DNA from: Durusdinium trenchii
Taxonomy: Eukaryota > Sar > Dinophyceae > Suessiales > Symbiodiniaceae
Assembly (NCBI GenBank): GCA_963970005.1
Contig: CAXAMN010021113.1
Location: 619,901-683,900, forward strand
Direction: 5' to 3'
Length of the DNA stretch: 64,000 nt
Shown here piece after piece: positions 40,941-50,879 of the stretch. The notes below the pieces were generated by a model that did not search any database, was not told the DNA's origin, and was given only the letters and a program-made list of their open reading frames with translations. Position numbers and translations under genes: made by a program. Position 1 is the stretch's first letter; each line of letters opens with the position of its first letter.

Positions 40941-41187
40941 TAATATATGAATATAGCTAATTTTGCAAACTGCCCAAGAAGGGGTGAAATGGATTCTGTC
41001 AATGATGGTCACTGCATGGTGATCCTGGCACCTCGAATTTTCTTCTTCCGATCCTGGCAGCCGTGAGCAGCATGGATCTCGCAGACTGTCCACTGAAGCC
41101 CAGCTATGCCAGAGGCACATCGAAAGATCATTCTTCAAATCCAGTGATCTTGGGATGGACCCTGTAACATCTCCTGGTCGATATATT

Positions 41188-41293
41188 CCTTTAAGGATCC
41201 ATATACCCTTTGAGAACTTGATTGGAGACACATGGAGACACTGTCATGTAGGTTTGAGGTCCAAGGACGCTCTGAGAAGGTATTTCGGATCCG
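41188..41293. repeat. Foldback family A, decayed copy
   Basis: It aligns in order with 52405-52514: GGATCCATATACCCTTTGAG, GATTGGAGACACATGG, GTCATGTAGGTTTGAGGTCC, CTGAGAAGGTATTTCGGATC. The outer CCCTAGGG words are lost. Confidence 0.6.
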
Positions 41294-41325
41294 TTTTGGG
41301 ATCACCAGTCCAGTCACCAGTCCAG

Positions 41326-41484
41326 TCAGTGGCGCCACAACTCGTCAGGTTGGTCACCTACAATTGCACCATCAGTGCCTGTGGCAAGGCTGCACAGTGG
41401 CGAAAGGTGATGCAACTGCTGGAAGAGCTGGAAATGCTCCAACAATTGCCCGAACCTGGGAAGATGTTGAACTTCGGATTGTAG
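41326..41484 (+). CDS. PPR exon, complete motif
   Basis: The frame reads APQLVRLVTYNCTISACGKA then AQWRKVMQLLEELEMLQQLP and stops at TAG 41482-41484. Helix A (LVTYNCTISACGKA) and helix B (AQWRKVMQLLEELEML) are both intact. A diverged copy of the same DNA is at 2830-2945. The tail PEPGKMLNFGL may be intronic. Just upstream CCAGTCCAGTCA is tandemly repeated. Confidence 0.7.
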   Translation, partial: SVAPQLVRLVTYNCTISACGKAAQWRKVMQLLEELEMLQQLPEPGKMLNFGL

Positions 41485-41850
41485 AGGATGGACCGAGTCG
41501 GATCAAAACAAACACCGCGATTGCACGTCAGCGGGACAGTTCTGCACAGTGCGCAGAATGTCCCAGAAAGCAACATAATTTGGCCGATATCTTGCTGTTG
41601 TTGGGGTGTCCACTCATCACAAGCTTTTGGTGAGGAAGCCAACACTTAGCACAAAGAAGTAAAGCTGCCTCAAATGAGACTGAGCTCCAGTGCCCAGGTC
41701 TTTTTCGCCTGAGCATCCATTTTGAACCAAACCATGTTGGCAAGGTCTCAACTACCAGCACCCTCCAACCAGGTCACCAAATGAGATTTCTCAGGCAAAC
41801 AATTCTTTACAAGAAGGGTCTTTGTTGTTTTTGTTTGTTTGTCCCCGCAG

Positions 41851-42041
41851 TCCGCTCTATTGCTGGCGACGTCATTACGTCTTATCAACCTGAGGACATC
41901 ATTACGTACAACTCTACGATCAACGCGGCAAGCCGCAGTCAGCTTTGGCCTTTGGCTCTGGCTCTTCTTGCTTTCTTGCACAAGAAAACCTTCGAAGCCG
42001 ACACCGTTCCTTGGCAGCGTTCCGTTGTTGGGGTTGAGTGA
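41851..42041 (+). CDS. PPR exon, complete motif
   Basis: A classic acceptor (TTTGTTTGTTTGTCCCCGCAG) ends at 41850. The frame then reads SIAGDVITSYQPEDIITYNS, TINAASRSQLWPLALALLAF, LHKKTFEADTVPWQRSVVGV and stops at TGA 42039-42041. PEDIITYNSTINAASRSQLWPLALALL is a full helix A plus helix B. The last 15 residues are not PPR-like, so either the protein ends here or the exon ends near 41990. Confidence 0.7.
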
Positions 42042-42496
42042 AGGGAAGGCCAGGCTGGTGTAGAGTTGCATGAGACAGGGTCACCAACAAGAAAAGGATA
42101 TACCGACAAAAGGAGACAAATTCCCAAGAAGGATGTGGTCTTTCTCCAAAAGGATGTTCACCAAATCAAAAAGGTGTTCTTCTTGTGAGTTTGTTGGATT
42201 TGCCATGATTTGCCCATCTCGAGGGCTTGAGGGAAGGAGGGAATCATCTTTGATTCTTCCCTGCTTAGGTCACCCTAAAGCTCTTGGAACGATGTTTGAA
42301 GTCCTTCTCTGACAGCTTTTGGCCCAAGCAGTCCTGGAACACCATGGAGATGGGTGAGTCTGGCCCTGGCTGGGGAGACCGATTCGATTGAAAGAACCTT
42401 CGAAACAACACCTCCGAGTCACGTTCGTCGGGGTGCCGAACTTGGAGGATAGGGGCGCCCACTGGATGGGACTAAAAAATCTACGGTGGTTTCAGA

Positions 42497-42572
42497 GTAG
42501 ATGGCACAACCCCCAAGATGTCCTTTAGATGGGGGCCCATATAAACCACGTCTTGGGGTCTGTGCCATCTAC
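42497..42572. repeat. Foldback family D, complete hairpin
   Basis: Perfect 12-base termini GTAGATGGCACA and TGTGCCATCTAC are followed by a further stem CCCCCAAGATG / CGTCTTGGGG. The loop has GGGGGCCCAT. Relatives are at 45233-45345, 39300-39355 (ATCTTGGGGTGTCAGTGCCA) and, as single arms, near 38024 and 39145. Confidence 0.85.
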
Positions 42573-42652
42573 AAACAACCCCGATATGTGGCTCCAGGTC
42601 CAGATAGATAGTTTTGGAATTGGGCGGGCCAGTCCCACGAGCGGTTGCTGAG

Positions 42653-42779
42653 AGGTGTCGCACACTGTGGCCATCAGCGCGTGTGAAGGGGCACAGAAAT
42701 GGCCTGATGCACTGCAGCTGCTAGATCAGATGAAGTGGCAAAGATTCGTGGCCAATCAAATGAGCCTCAGACTATGCAG
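42653..42779 (+). CDS. PPR exon, motif with both borders
   Basis: The exon starts after GGTTGCTGAG (AG at 42651-42652) and ends at CAG before GTATAT (GT at 42780). It reads VSHTVAISACEGAQKWPDAL, QLLDQMKWQRFVANQMSLRL, CR. HTVAISACEGAQKWPDALQLLDQMK is helix A (its start in the previous exon) plus a full helix B. There is no ATG, so this is an internal exon. Confidence 0.7.
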
Positions 42780-42789
42780 GTATATTATA

Positions 42790-43660
42790 TGCAGGTGATA
42801 ATATGGTGAATACTTTCCAGTCTTTCGAGAGGTTTGAGTGGCGCCTTTCGATTCGTTGAGAGATGGAGCATGTGCTGTGTGTTGGCTGTGGATGTCAACG
42901 TCGTTTGAAAAGGTGTGAAAGTCAGCGTTGCAACATCCGTGATCCACTGCCCTCTTAGCAAACATGAACATATACCGCGCAGTCACATGAGAGAGGCTGT
43001 GGAGTCCATGTTTTGCTTTCAGACTTGAGGTTGGGGACCCACAAGCAACGAATTGTGAACCCAAAACAAAATAGCAGACATGGATGGATACTCAGATACT
43101 CAATACAGAGTCGTTCAATCCAACTATATACCATACATTTGGGCCTTGTTCAAAAATAGTCATCATAATCCACTGGTATAATATAGGATAGACCCAAACT
43201 ATACGAATAGTTTCACCGAAGCTGTACGTGGAAGAAGCCCAGGACGTGCAACGCCACGCTGAGCGTTTGTCAGAAAGCAGCACGATGGCAGCTTGGCCGA
43301 AGCGATTCTGAGGCTAGGCAGGGGCTGGATGGCTGAATGGCTCCAGCTCAACCATCCAAACAGGAGCACAGAAGTGAGCACAGAATGTGGTGGGTTCAAA
43401 CCTGGACCCCTAGGTAGGTGGACCATCTATAGTCGTCCATTCTGTTCATGTTCAGTGGTCGTTCGCCGGCTCCCTGTTTCGACTCCACTTCCTATCACCC
43501 ATGAAACCGGTCGAATCACTGACTTCTCGAACCGGTCGGACGCGGAGCTGCAGAGTGGGGACCCTCAAACCTTTGCAGTGGATCGAAGGACCGGCTTCGA
43601 CGGATCTCTGGACGAAAACGGCCGGTCGTTCGCCTCAAGTCCCATCTGGTCCCACAGACA
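42790..43660. other. Non-coding stretch
   Basis: No supported gene. The frames around 43290-43670 have mixed composition and no motif. A tRNA-like box pair at 43319-43395 does not fold into a tRNA. Confidence 0.45.
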
Positions 43661-43667
43661 TCCTCTA

Positions 43668-43761
43668 TAGTGGCCTCTTTGGAGTCTTGATTCGTAACCT
43701 TTATACAGGCCTAAGTGACCTCATCCTGGGATATCGGAAGGTCACTTTGAAGGTCCTGGTC
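43668..43761. repeat. Foldback family C copy
   Basis: GTGGCCTCTTTGGAGTCTTG on the left; AAGTGACCTCATCCTGGGAT and GGTCACTTTGAAGGTCCTGG on the right. Closest relative 18565-18675. The left arm is eroded. Confidence 0.7.
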
Positions 43762-44552
43762 TCCTGCATGTTCTATCTGTTTTTTCATCTCCTCGCTTTG
43801 ACCAAACGGCATTGGATCATATTGGATTCTTGGATCCCTAATTTGAGGCTGCAAGGCTGGCAACTCGAAAAGGTTTACACCCGGGAAGAGACCCGCATGG
43901 AACCTGAACATGGACCAGACTGGAAGACGAGTTTCCTCTATAACCCGACGTGGAGAACTAGGGTTGCATATTGACATCATGTGACTCTTCCGGGGCATCA
44001 CCTGACCAGTCAGGTCTCAAACTCTGCTGGTTTTGGACGATACGACGGCGCGCCGTGACTTGCCCAGACGTCCAGGACGACCGGGAGGGGGGGGGACTGG
44101 ACCTGAGGCACCTTGCGGCTGTGGGCCCATCTGGCACCAGGAGACGGACCGGTTCACCCACCGGGGTCAAGGTCAGGGTACATGCTACATGGTGTTGGGG
44201 CTCCAGGCTCCTGGGGTTGACCCACAGCCAAATGATCCTTTGAAAGCCCTTTCAAGGATCCATTCCCCAAAGCTTCGGGTACCTTTCAGTGCGAAAACAA
44301 TTGCGGCAGTTTCCGTACCTCCCGTTTCGCCAAGTTCGGGGGCTGGGGCAAATGGGCTCTCGCTACCTCCAAGTCGCAGGCCTTGATTCGTTTTCCCCAC
44401 CTGTCAGGTGAGGGTCTCCAAATATTCTAGATGTTACCTCAATACACGTGTGGCTTGCCTGGATTGCCTTCCTCCAAATCGCCTCTTTTGTTGAGGATCA
44501 CTTCTTACGTAAAGCATTTGGATGATCTATTGGATGTAGTTGGTCTCCTGAG

Positions 44553-44640
44553 GCTTGACAGATGTCATCACCTACAATGTGGCGATCTTTGCCAGTCCTT
44601 GGGTCCAATCTTTGCAGCTGCTGAATTGCCTTGGCCATCT
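44553..44640 (+). CDS. PPR exon
   Basis: After TTGGTCTCCTGAG (AG at 44551-44552), the frame reads LTDVITYNVAIFASPWVQSL then QLLNCLGHLGPF. LTDVITYNVAIFASPWVQSLQLL aligns with PPR helix A and a shortened helix B. The usual acid/basic residues between the helices are missing, so the motif may be degenerate. Confidence 0.55.
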
Positions 44641-44734
44641 TGGCCCCTTCGCCAATCTGACACCTGGAATTGACATGTGTTTGAAAACAAAGAGAAGGAA
44701 CGCAAGAAAGCCTTCTCAGGTTTGGTGGGACTGG

Positions 44735-44797
44735 GGTGGGTGCCCTCGGGTCCAGGTGCCGAGCTGCCTTCTGACGTTCGGTACGACTGGATCCCTA
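44735..44797. repeat. Foldback family A, right half
   Basis: GGGTCCAGGTGCCGAGCTGC, then CTTCTGACGTTCGGTACGAC, then TGGATCCCTAAG, matching the right half of 6151-6251. Confidence 0.55.
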
Positions 44798-45033
44798 AGA
44801 AAAAAGAGAAGGAACCCAACAAACCAACCATTTCAAGCAACGATGGACAGCTTGGTGTTCTTCTGTCCATTCTCCGGTCCCCTCCGCTCGCGAAGTCGGA
44901 GTTCCTTCTCGCACCTCCGAAATTGGATCCGAGCCTCCTAAGCAACCTTCCTGAGTCGATCGGAAGTGATGAGTCAATACGAACCAAAGGGCATCGCGGC
45001 ATCGAACGTAGCAAGAAGCTACTACTGTAGTAG

Positions 45034-45207
45034 CTCCTGGCACGAAATACTAGGAACAAGGCTCGCGGAGTGAACGTGACACTGGTCGTGGACCAGGTGC
45101 CGGTCAACCCGCTGGAAGCCGGTGGCCAACCGACGATCGAAGGGGATGCTTCGGAGGTTCATGTTTCTTACAGATGCATGTTTCATGTTCCTTGGAAAGG
45201 GTGGTAG
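45034..45207 (+). CDS. Hypothetical exon
   Basis: An open frame without its own ATG start reads ARGVNVTLVVDQVPVNPLEA, GGQPTIEGDASEVHVSYRCM, FHVPWKGW and ends at TAG 45205-45207. The valine-rich alternation (VNVTLVVDQVPV) and acidic segment suggest a beta-rich domain. It is more GC-rich than its flanks. No family is recognised. Its C-terminal end runs into family D sequence. Confidence 0.35.
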   Translation, partial: LLARNTRNKARGVNVTLVVDQVPVNPLEAGGQPTIEGDASEVHVSYRCMFHVPWKGW

Positions 45208-45232
45208 ATTCTGGTCGGCCCTTCCAAACGTG

Positions 45233-45345
45233 GTAGATGCCATTTGTTTGGCTGTGCCAAGTGAGTACAATCCCCAAAAGGTGGTTTATACGGACAGGTT
45301 GATACGGATCTCAAAGGCATTTTGGGGTGCCAGTGCGTGTACCAG
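45233..45345. repeat. Foldback family D, longer diverged copy
   Basis: TGGTAGATGCCATTTGTTTG, then CAATCCCCAAAAGGTGG on the left; CTCAAAGGCATTTTGGGGTG then CCAGTGCGTGTACC on the right. The two halves are complementary around CCCCAAAA / TTTTGGGG. Confidence 0.6.
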
Positions 45346-45775
45346 TGTCATCTTCTCTGAAACCACTGTGAAACGTCTCTGTCGTTCAGGATCTCTTATA
45401 CCTCGTGCATCTCCGAGACCATGCAGAGAAACATCTCCTCCCCGCTCTTTTGGAGAAGGTCCTTCGACCTGCTTGGGGACGCTCGAGCAGCAGGTGTCAG
45501 GGTGCAAACCAGAAACAAACACCGGTCACCAAAAAAAGACACAAATCTAAGCAATCCTATACTATAGACTTTTTGTCACAAGAAAGTAACATGTATTCTA
45601 TGGTCTTTTCGTGTAGACTTTTCTTTATTATTTGGTCTTTTTGTCAGTTGTAATGGGATGAGATATGATGAGAGCTTTTGGTATCTCAAATTCTCACAAG
45701 ATGGCCACTTGCTACCCCAAACTTGGGTCATGGGCGACTCTCGTTGGCTGCGGGACCACAATCTTGATACCCACA

Positions 45776-46151
45776 CTCTGACATTGGTTTGCAGTTAACT
45801 CAATTCCCACGGTGAGAAGGAAGGTGAGGGAACGGCATGGCGAAAAGGTCGGCAAGAACTGTATGGTTGAACAATGTTTGCACTCTGACAGTCAGTGTGG
45901 CTGCAAGTCTGCTGCAAGTCTGCGGTGGGAAAAGGTTTAGGGGTCTATCATGAGAACAACCATGGAACCAACGAAACAGCAGCAGGGTGGACCATTGGAG
46001 TCGGTGTGTTGAAAGCAGGTACGTCAGTTCCGCGTCCGGAACTGATATCCTCACCATGTATTGCCAGCTTCGTTGATGGAGAAGCAATACAGGTGTCTCC
46101 ATCCCCTGCGTGAACCCTTGGAAACAGGGGTTGACACACACACACACACAC
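45776..46151. repeat. Long direct repeat, left copy
   Basis: It begins CACTCTGACATTGGTTTGCA and ends in a (CA)n tract. It is identical base for base to 46856-47055 over its first 200 bases at an offset of exactly 1080. It then carries about 85 bases (CAGCAGGGTGGACCATTGGA to CACCATGTATTGC) that are absent from the right copy, after which both copies continue with CAGCTTCGTTGATGGAGAAG. Confidence 0.95.
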
Positions 46152-46855
46152 GGTGCCGCTTGGCGGCGCTCGCGTGGAAAGCCTGAATAGATACCTAAAA
46201 AGCCTTAGAAACAAAAGAAAGAAACACAGAAAGAGCAGCGCTAAGAGGGCAAGAGAGAAAGATAGGTGTAGAAAAATGAAAAAATGAACACTTAGCCCTT
46301 GACTGGGGTAGGGAAACGAGCCTCAAGAGCAACCTAAAAAGCCCGAGAGAAAGCCCAACAAACGACAAAAAGCGCAAGAAGGAAAAAGGGGGTTGGCAGG
46401 GAGGGGGTGTATGTCCATGTGTGTGTCTGAATACTTAGCACTCTAGGGTTACTGACTACTTAGCAGAAACGAATTACAGTGCAATAGTTAGGGAGCGGGA
46501 CTTTAGTCTTAAGCCGCCCGGGTAGAGTAGACTAGAAAAGGGACAACAGAGGGAAAGGCACCGACACACAAGTGTGTCGAGTACCATTCCCCTGTGTTAC
46601 CCTAATTAGGTAGGGAGGGGGGCTGGGAAACCTGCCTCAAGTGGGGTGAATTCTGTTTTTTAGCCCGGCGGCTGTCGTATCCGTGAAAGCCCGGCGGCTG
46701 TTATTCCTGTTGATTCAAGGTTGTTGAAAGCAGTTAGGAGAATCCAAGGTTTGGTAAGCCCGATCAAAACTGTTACACGATTTCCAGCATGAAAACGGCG
46801 CCTCCTTGCGGAGGATCACACCCAGCACCCAAGTGGGACGGCTGAGCGGGTCACA
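46152..46855. other. Purine-rich interior between the direct repeats
   Basis: No open frame of note. The + strand is strongly A/G-rich at 46180-46400. There is a perfect hairpin CGACACACAAGTGTGTCG (46562-46579), a direct repeat AGCCCGGCGGCTGT (46662-46675 and 46688-46701) and a small stem CCTCCTTGCGGAGG (46801-46814). The composition is unlike the rest of the window and could reflect a structured RNA or the interior of a small LTR-type element. Confidence 0.5.
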
Positions 46856-47130
46856 TTCTGACATTGGTTTGCAGTTAACTCAATTCCCACGGTGAGAAGG
46901 AAGGTGAGGGAACGGCATGGCGAAAAGGTCGGCAAGAACTGTATGGTTGAACAATGTTTGCACTCTGACAGTCAGTGTGGCTGCAAGTCTGCTGCAAGTC
47001 TGCGGTGGGAAAAGGTTTAGGGGTCTATCATGAGAACAACCATGGAACCAACGAAACGGCAGCTTCGTTGATGGAGAAGCAATACAGGTGTCTCCATCCC
47101 CTGCGTGAACCCGGGTTGACACACACACAC
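46856..47130. repeat. Long direct repeat, right copy
   Basis: The right copy of the 45776-46151 unit lacks about 85 internal bases and has a shorter (CA)n end. The missing part is bordered by CAGC words in the left copy, so either a CAGC-mediated deletion here or an insertion there is possible. Confidence 0.95.
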
Positions 47131-47383
47131 AGAGCCAGGTTCTTGTTAATGTTATTCCTATGTGTTCGTTGAGGTCATAACCCACGCGCTGGCCAAGCTT
47201 TAGCTCAGAGTGTGTGCTAAATGCATGCACCCTGGATCACATCTCCTGCTTTGCATCAATGATATATCGTAGCACAAGACATCACGAGGAGGTTGTGACT
47301 TTGATGATCATCGTTTCTGTCCACACCAAGCCCACAGCAGGAGACCATCCAAAACCCGACCGAGCACTGACAATCCCCAAAAT

Positions 47384-47485
47384 GGGTGTGTATTCAATTA
47401 GGGAGGGGATCCATCCATTTTCGTTTTCCGAACCAAACCTAGGGGGTTGTTGCCTAAACGGTCTCCCTATTTGAGCTCACACACC
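47384..47485. repeat. Foldback family F, complete copy
   Basis: The left end GGGTGTGTATTCAATTAGGG and the right end GGTCTCCCTATTTGAGCTCA plus CACACC are complementary (GGTGTGTNNTCAAATAGGGA). Inside, GGGATCCATCCATTTTCGTT and CCGAACCAAACCTAGGGGG are present. Confidence 0.75.
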
Positions 47486-47527
47486 GGAGCCCGCGGCCGC
47501 TCGTTGTGTCAAGCAAGGCGCTCCAAG

Positions 47528-47600
47528 CCTTTCGGCTTCGTCCGACAGCCTTCAGCTTCAACGCGGTCGTTGGTGGCTTGGCCGAAGTCCACTACTAGTA
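47528..47600 (+). CDS. Weak PPR-like fragment
   Basis: A frame reads AFRLRPTAFSFNAVVGGLAE then VHY and stops. RPTAFSFNAVVGGLAE resembles PPR helix A, but lacks the A-C-x-K signature. Listed because it lies on the same strand and inside the PPR-rich stretch. Confidence 0.3.
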
Positions 47601-47609
47601 GCGTTCGGA

Positions 47610-49000
47610 CGCAATGCTAGGTGGAGGCCATCGCAAGTAGGTTGGAGGCCATCGCTACTAGTAATAAGAAGCTGAACATCCTTCACCGTCTGCGGGGCAT
47701 ACCTGACCTCCCCCTCTGTTTTGGTGAAGGTGCGACCGGGGTGGGTGTCCAACCCTGTGTGATTTCCCTACCTTCGATTCCTTTTATTTCTTTTTGGATT
47801 TGGGACAGCCCTGGGATCAGACCATGCTCCAATCCGACCTTTCTCATTGGGACTTCGTTGTGACGAGTTACCCTCCCTGCCACCAGCATTGGTTGAACCC
47901 AATCTATAACACTCTTAACCAGTCCCATGGATTCTCTAAAGATGCAGTGGTTGCAAACTATGACTTCGAAATCGGAGACCTGAACCATCCCCAGACCATC
48001 CATGTACCCCATGAACATGACCCAGACCATCCATGAGACTGGACTAGGTTTTTCGCCCCATAATAACGACGGCACGGTTAATGGCCGGCAGTTCGATGTT
48101 CGTCCCGGCGGACCCCGAGGCGTGTGTGTGGCGGAATGGCCCCGAGCCGTGGCGCTGGTCGGTGACATGGATCAAACGCAGGCGAGAGACCCGACCCGAC
48201 GTGATCCGGTCAGAAGCTCTCAGTCAAAGATATGACTTGTGAAGGCAAAGAAAACTGGCTTTACATGGTTTTACTGAATTCACGGAAAACCTTTGTCAGT
48301 GTCCAACTTGGGAAGTGACTTGTTAGCCGCCCCACTTCCCAAAGCTGAGATGGGGACATATATTCGCTTTTTATCATATAGGAAGCCATGGACCATCATG
48401 GACAAACAGACGGTCTTCAAAGAATTGGGTCAGCATTCGGGCTTGCCTGTTTGGGTAAGACATCACATCGGGACTGGAAGGGTGCTTCTCCGTGGTCAAC
48501 GTCTGAAGACTGTGGCGGTTGGCGACATGCGCACGTGATTCCAAAAGAAGCCGACAACACAATGTAAAGGTTGTCGACTGGTCCTTGGAGTTCTTCCACT
48601 AGGTTTGTGATACCCACATCTCCCTGGCCCCTCGCACTAGAGGATCGAGTGCAAATCAACTTGCCGCTGGATATGTGATCCAATGCCCTCAGAAGGTCGC
48701 GGTACGGGGTTCGGGGTATATTTCAGTGCTTGGTGCTTGAACACTTGATGAGGCCATGACATGACTCCCATCAGCTTCATTCGGATCTTTTGGGAACCTG
48801 TGAGAAGGATGGGAACAAAAAACGAAGCCCAGGAAGGGCCGGCGGAGAAAAGAAGCCCGGAACTCTGAACCTCTGAACCGCTGGTGACTGGTTATTCCGC
48901 GGAATCCAAGTCTCCTTCACCAGCTGGAGTCTGCTCTTGGAGGCGGAGGAATGGGTTCCTTTTTGGTTCGGGTGTGCGAGTCTGCTCGCGCGAGCGCTTC
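47610..49000. other. Non-coding stretch with family E words
   Basis: 47719-47755 (TTTTGGTGAAGGTGCGACCG, GGTGGGTGTCC) matches family E. 47985-48035 repeats CCCAGACCATCCATG. No supported gene; frames at 48000-48240 are short and unrecognised. Confidence 0.45.
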
Positions 49001-49008
49001 ACCTACAG

Positions 49009-49155
49009 GTGGAGGGAGATCTCATCACCTGCAACAGCCTTCTCAGCGCTTTTTCGACCGCCGCACTGTGGCCCACTGCGGTGCGGCGGCTAAGGGAAGC
49101 GGAAAGGAGCGGAACTCGACCCAACATCATTAGTTGCAACTTGCTTGCAGAAAAG
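49009..49155 (+). CDS. PPR exon, one full motif plus start of the next
   Basis: The exon is bounded by CTTCACCTACAG (AG at 49007-49008) and GTGGTTC after AAG, giving 147 bases in phase 0 at both ends. It reads VEGDLITCNSLLSAFSTAAL, WPTAVRRLREAERSGTRPNI, ISCNLLAEK. GDLITCNSLLSAFSTAALWPTAVRRLREAERSGTRPNI is a 35-residue P-type motif followed by the helix A start of another (PNIISCNLL). With 50499-50668 it is one of the two most convincing PPR exons here. Confidence 0.75.
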
Positions 49156-49159
49156 GTGG

Positions 49160-50490
49160 TTCTATGGTCCCAGACTAAGGGTAAAGAATTCGGTCCAGTG
49201 GTCATGGTTCCATTGAACATATGAGTTTTGCATAGCCTTGATATATGGCAAAGTATCCCCAAGCATCTTCAGCATAGTCACTAAAACTGCTAGGATTGTA
49301 ACTCGAATATATGTGCATTGCAAGTTGCAACTGTTTCGTCTTTGTACCCCTATAAAGAGTTTGGTTGCAGCCAGCCGTTGAACTCTTGCCCTTGCAGAAA
49401 TGGAGAATTGATGAGCCATCCACTGAGCTGTGCTTTATCACCGGGCTGCAGAGGGGCAACCAACAACAGGAACGGAAACTGCAGCATTGCCAACACATCA
49501 TGTGCTTTTTGTTGTTCATTTGGTCCAATTCGTTTCTATCGCCTGCTGAGAACGCTCAACGAAAAGGCGCCCAGTTCGGGGCCTAAGCAAAGGACCGTGA
49601 CTCCAATATGATGCAACGATGGGCTGACGAGGGAAGTGTCGCCTTGACACTTAGCACTGCTTGAAACAGCGATCGTCGTGTTTGTTGTGCTGGATCCTTC
49701 GGTAGGCTACATGCCCAGACCAACTGCCTGGAGCCTGAAAGTACCGCGGAACATGGGCACTAGTACAAGTTTTATTGGGTCATGTCATGTCCCATTTTTG
49801 TCTTCGCAGCGATGCCCAGACCAACAGACCCCCACGCGATGGTTGTTCACGATCCCACGCGTCTTTCTTCGGAGGCAACTGCGGCATCGCAGCCTGCGAG
49901 GTCTATGGGCTCTGGCGCCGTGCGTTGTTGATACGAAGAGAGCTCGCAGAGACTTGGCGCAAGGAGAGAGGACCAGGAGAGGACCAGGAGTTCGCCAGGA
50001 GGTCATGACTGAACAACTGAGTGTTCCAACTTCACCGCTTCATGTTGCACCCAAGATGAAGAACCAGGGTCAAGTGGAAGAACCAGGGAGAACCAGCGCC
50101 TGCACCCAGCTACAGAGACAAAAGATAACAAAAGTACTCGTACTTATGGAGAATAGGCCAGGTATACCAAAGCGGCTGAGCACAACATGATTCCTGCGCA
50201 TGAGGTTGGTAACTGTTGGTTGCCGGTATTTACTTCAATCAGTTGATGCTGGACATTGCAGGACTTACTGATGAGCTGGGTCTTGGAGCTTCTAGGAGTT
50301 ACTGATTGACATGCTGAACTTCAGGGTTCTTAGGTTGGGCCATCGCCATTAGGTTCTTTTGCTTTTGTTTTGCACCTAAAGGTTCCTCCCTGCAACAAGG
50401 CCGAAAGCAGGTTGCAGGGATGGAAGTCACTCACCGCAGTGTTGGTCGATGTACTGGGCTCGTTCTGTATGTCTGAGTCATTCTCCCAGA
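49160..50490. other. Mostly non-coding
   Basis: 49729-49800 is a family B fragment (CCTGGAGCCTGAAAGTACCG and GGTCATGTCATGTCCCATTT). The frames at 49678-50190 overlap this repeat and lack a domain, so no gene is called. Confidence 0.45.
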
Positions 50491-50498
50491 CTTCTCAG

Positions 50499-50668
50499 AG
50501 TGGAGAAGTCTCCCGGCTGAGGACGAGATCACCTACAACGCCTTGATCAGTGCTTGTGAAAAGGCCTCCGCATGGCCAGCAGCCATCCTGCTCCTGCGAG
50601 AGGCAGCCCTCGAGTCAGTCTCAGTGTCTCAATCGACCGCGGAGGCTTCACCTGGAATCAGCAATCAG
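50499..50668 (+). CDS. PPR exon with clear borders
   Basis: It follows CCCAGACTTCTCAG (AG at 50497-50498) and ends at CAG before GTAACC (50669). In the frame from 50501 it reads WRSLPAEDEITYNALISACE, KASAWPAAILLLREAALESV, SVSQSTAEASPGISNQ. AEDEITYNALISACEKASAWPAAILLL is a canonical dinoflagellate-style PPR motif: helix A with T-Y-N, the S-A-C-E-K turn, and helix B W-P-A-A-I-L-L-L. There is no ATG in frame, so it is an internal exon. The expected role is an organellar RNA-binding protein. Confidence 0.75.
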
Positions 50669-50809
50669 GTAACCAGTTGGTTGGTCTCTGTGAATTTGTG
50701 ACCCGTCGTGTTGGTTGTTGTGTTTTCTTTTTCTCCTGGGGACGCATTCAGTTTGCATTGGTGGCTGGCGTTTTTGAGCGGCAAAGGTTTCTGCCCATTT
50801 GGTTGCACA

Positions 50810-50877
50810 GTCTCATGGATCGTCTCATGGATCGTCTCGTGATGTCTCATGGATCGTCTCATGGATCGTCTCGTGAT
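50810..50877. repeat. 34-bp tandem repeat, two units
   Basis: The unit GTCTCATGGATCGTCTCATG plus GATCGTCTCGTGAT occurs at 50810-50843 and 50844-50877 without a mismatch. Each unit is itself built from GTCTCATGGATC words. Confidence 0.9.
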
Positions 50878-50879
50878 GA

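Noticed and set aside
43311-43400. tRNA-like A box (TGGCTGAATGG) and B box (GGTTCAAACC)
   Set aside because: Spacing is possible, but the T stem (GTGGG against CTGGA) and the acceptor stem do not pair, so this is not a tRNA.
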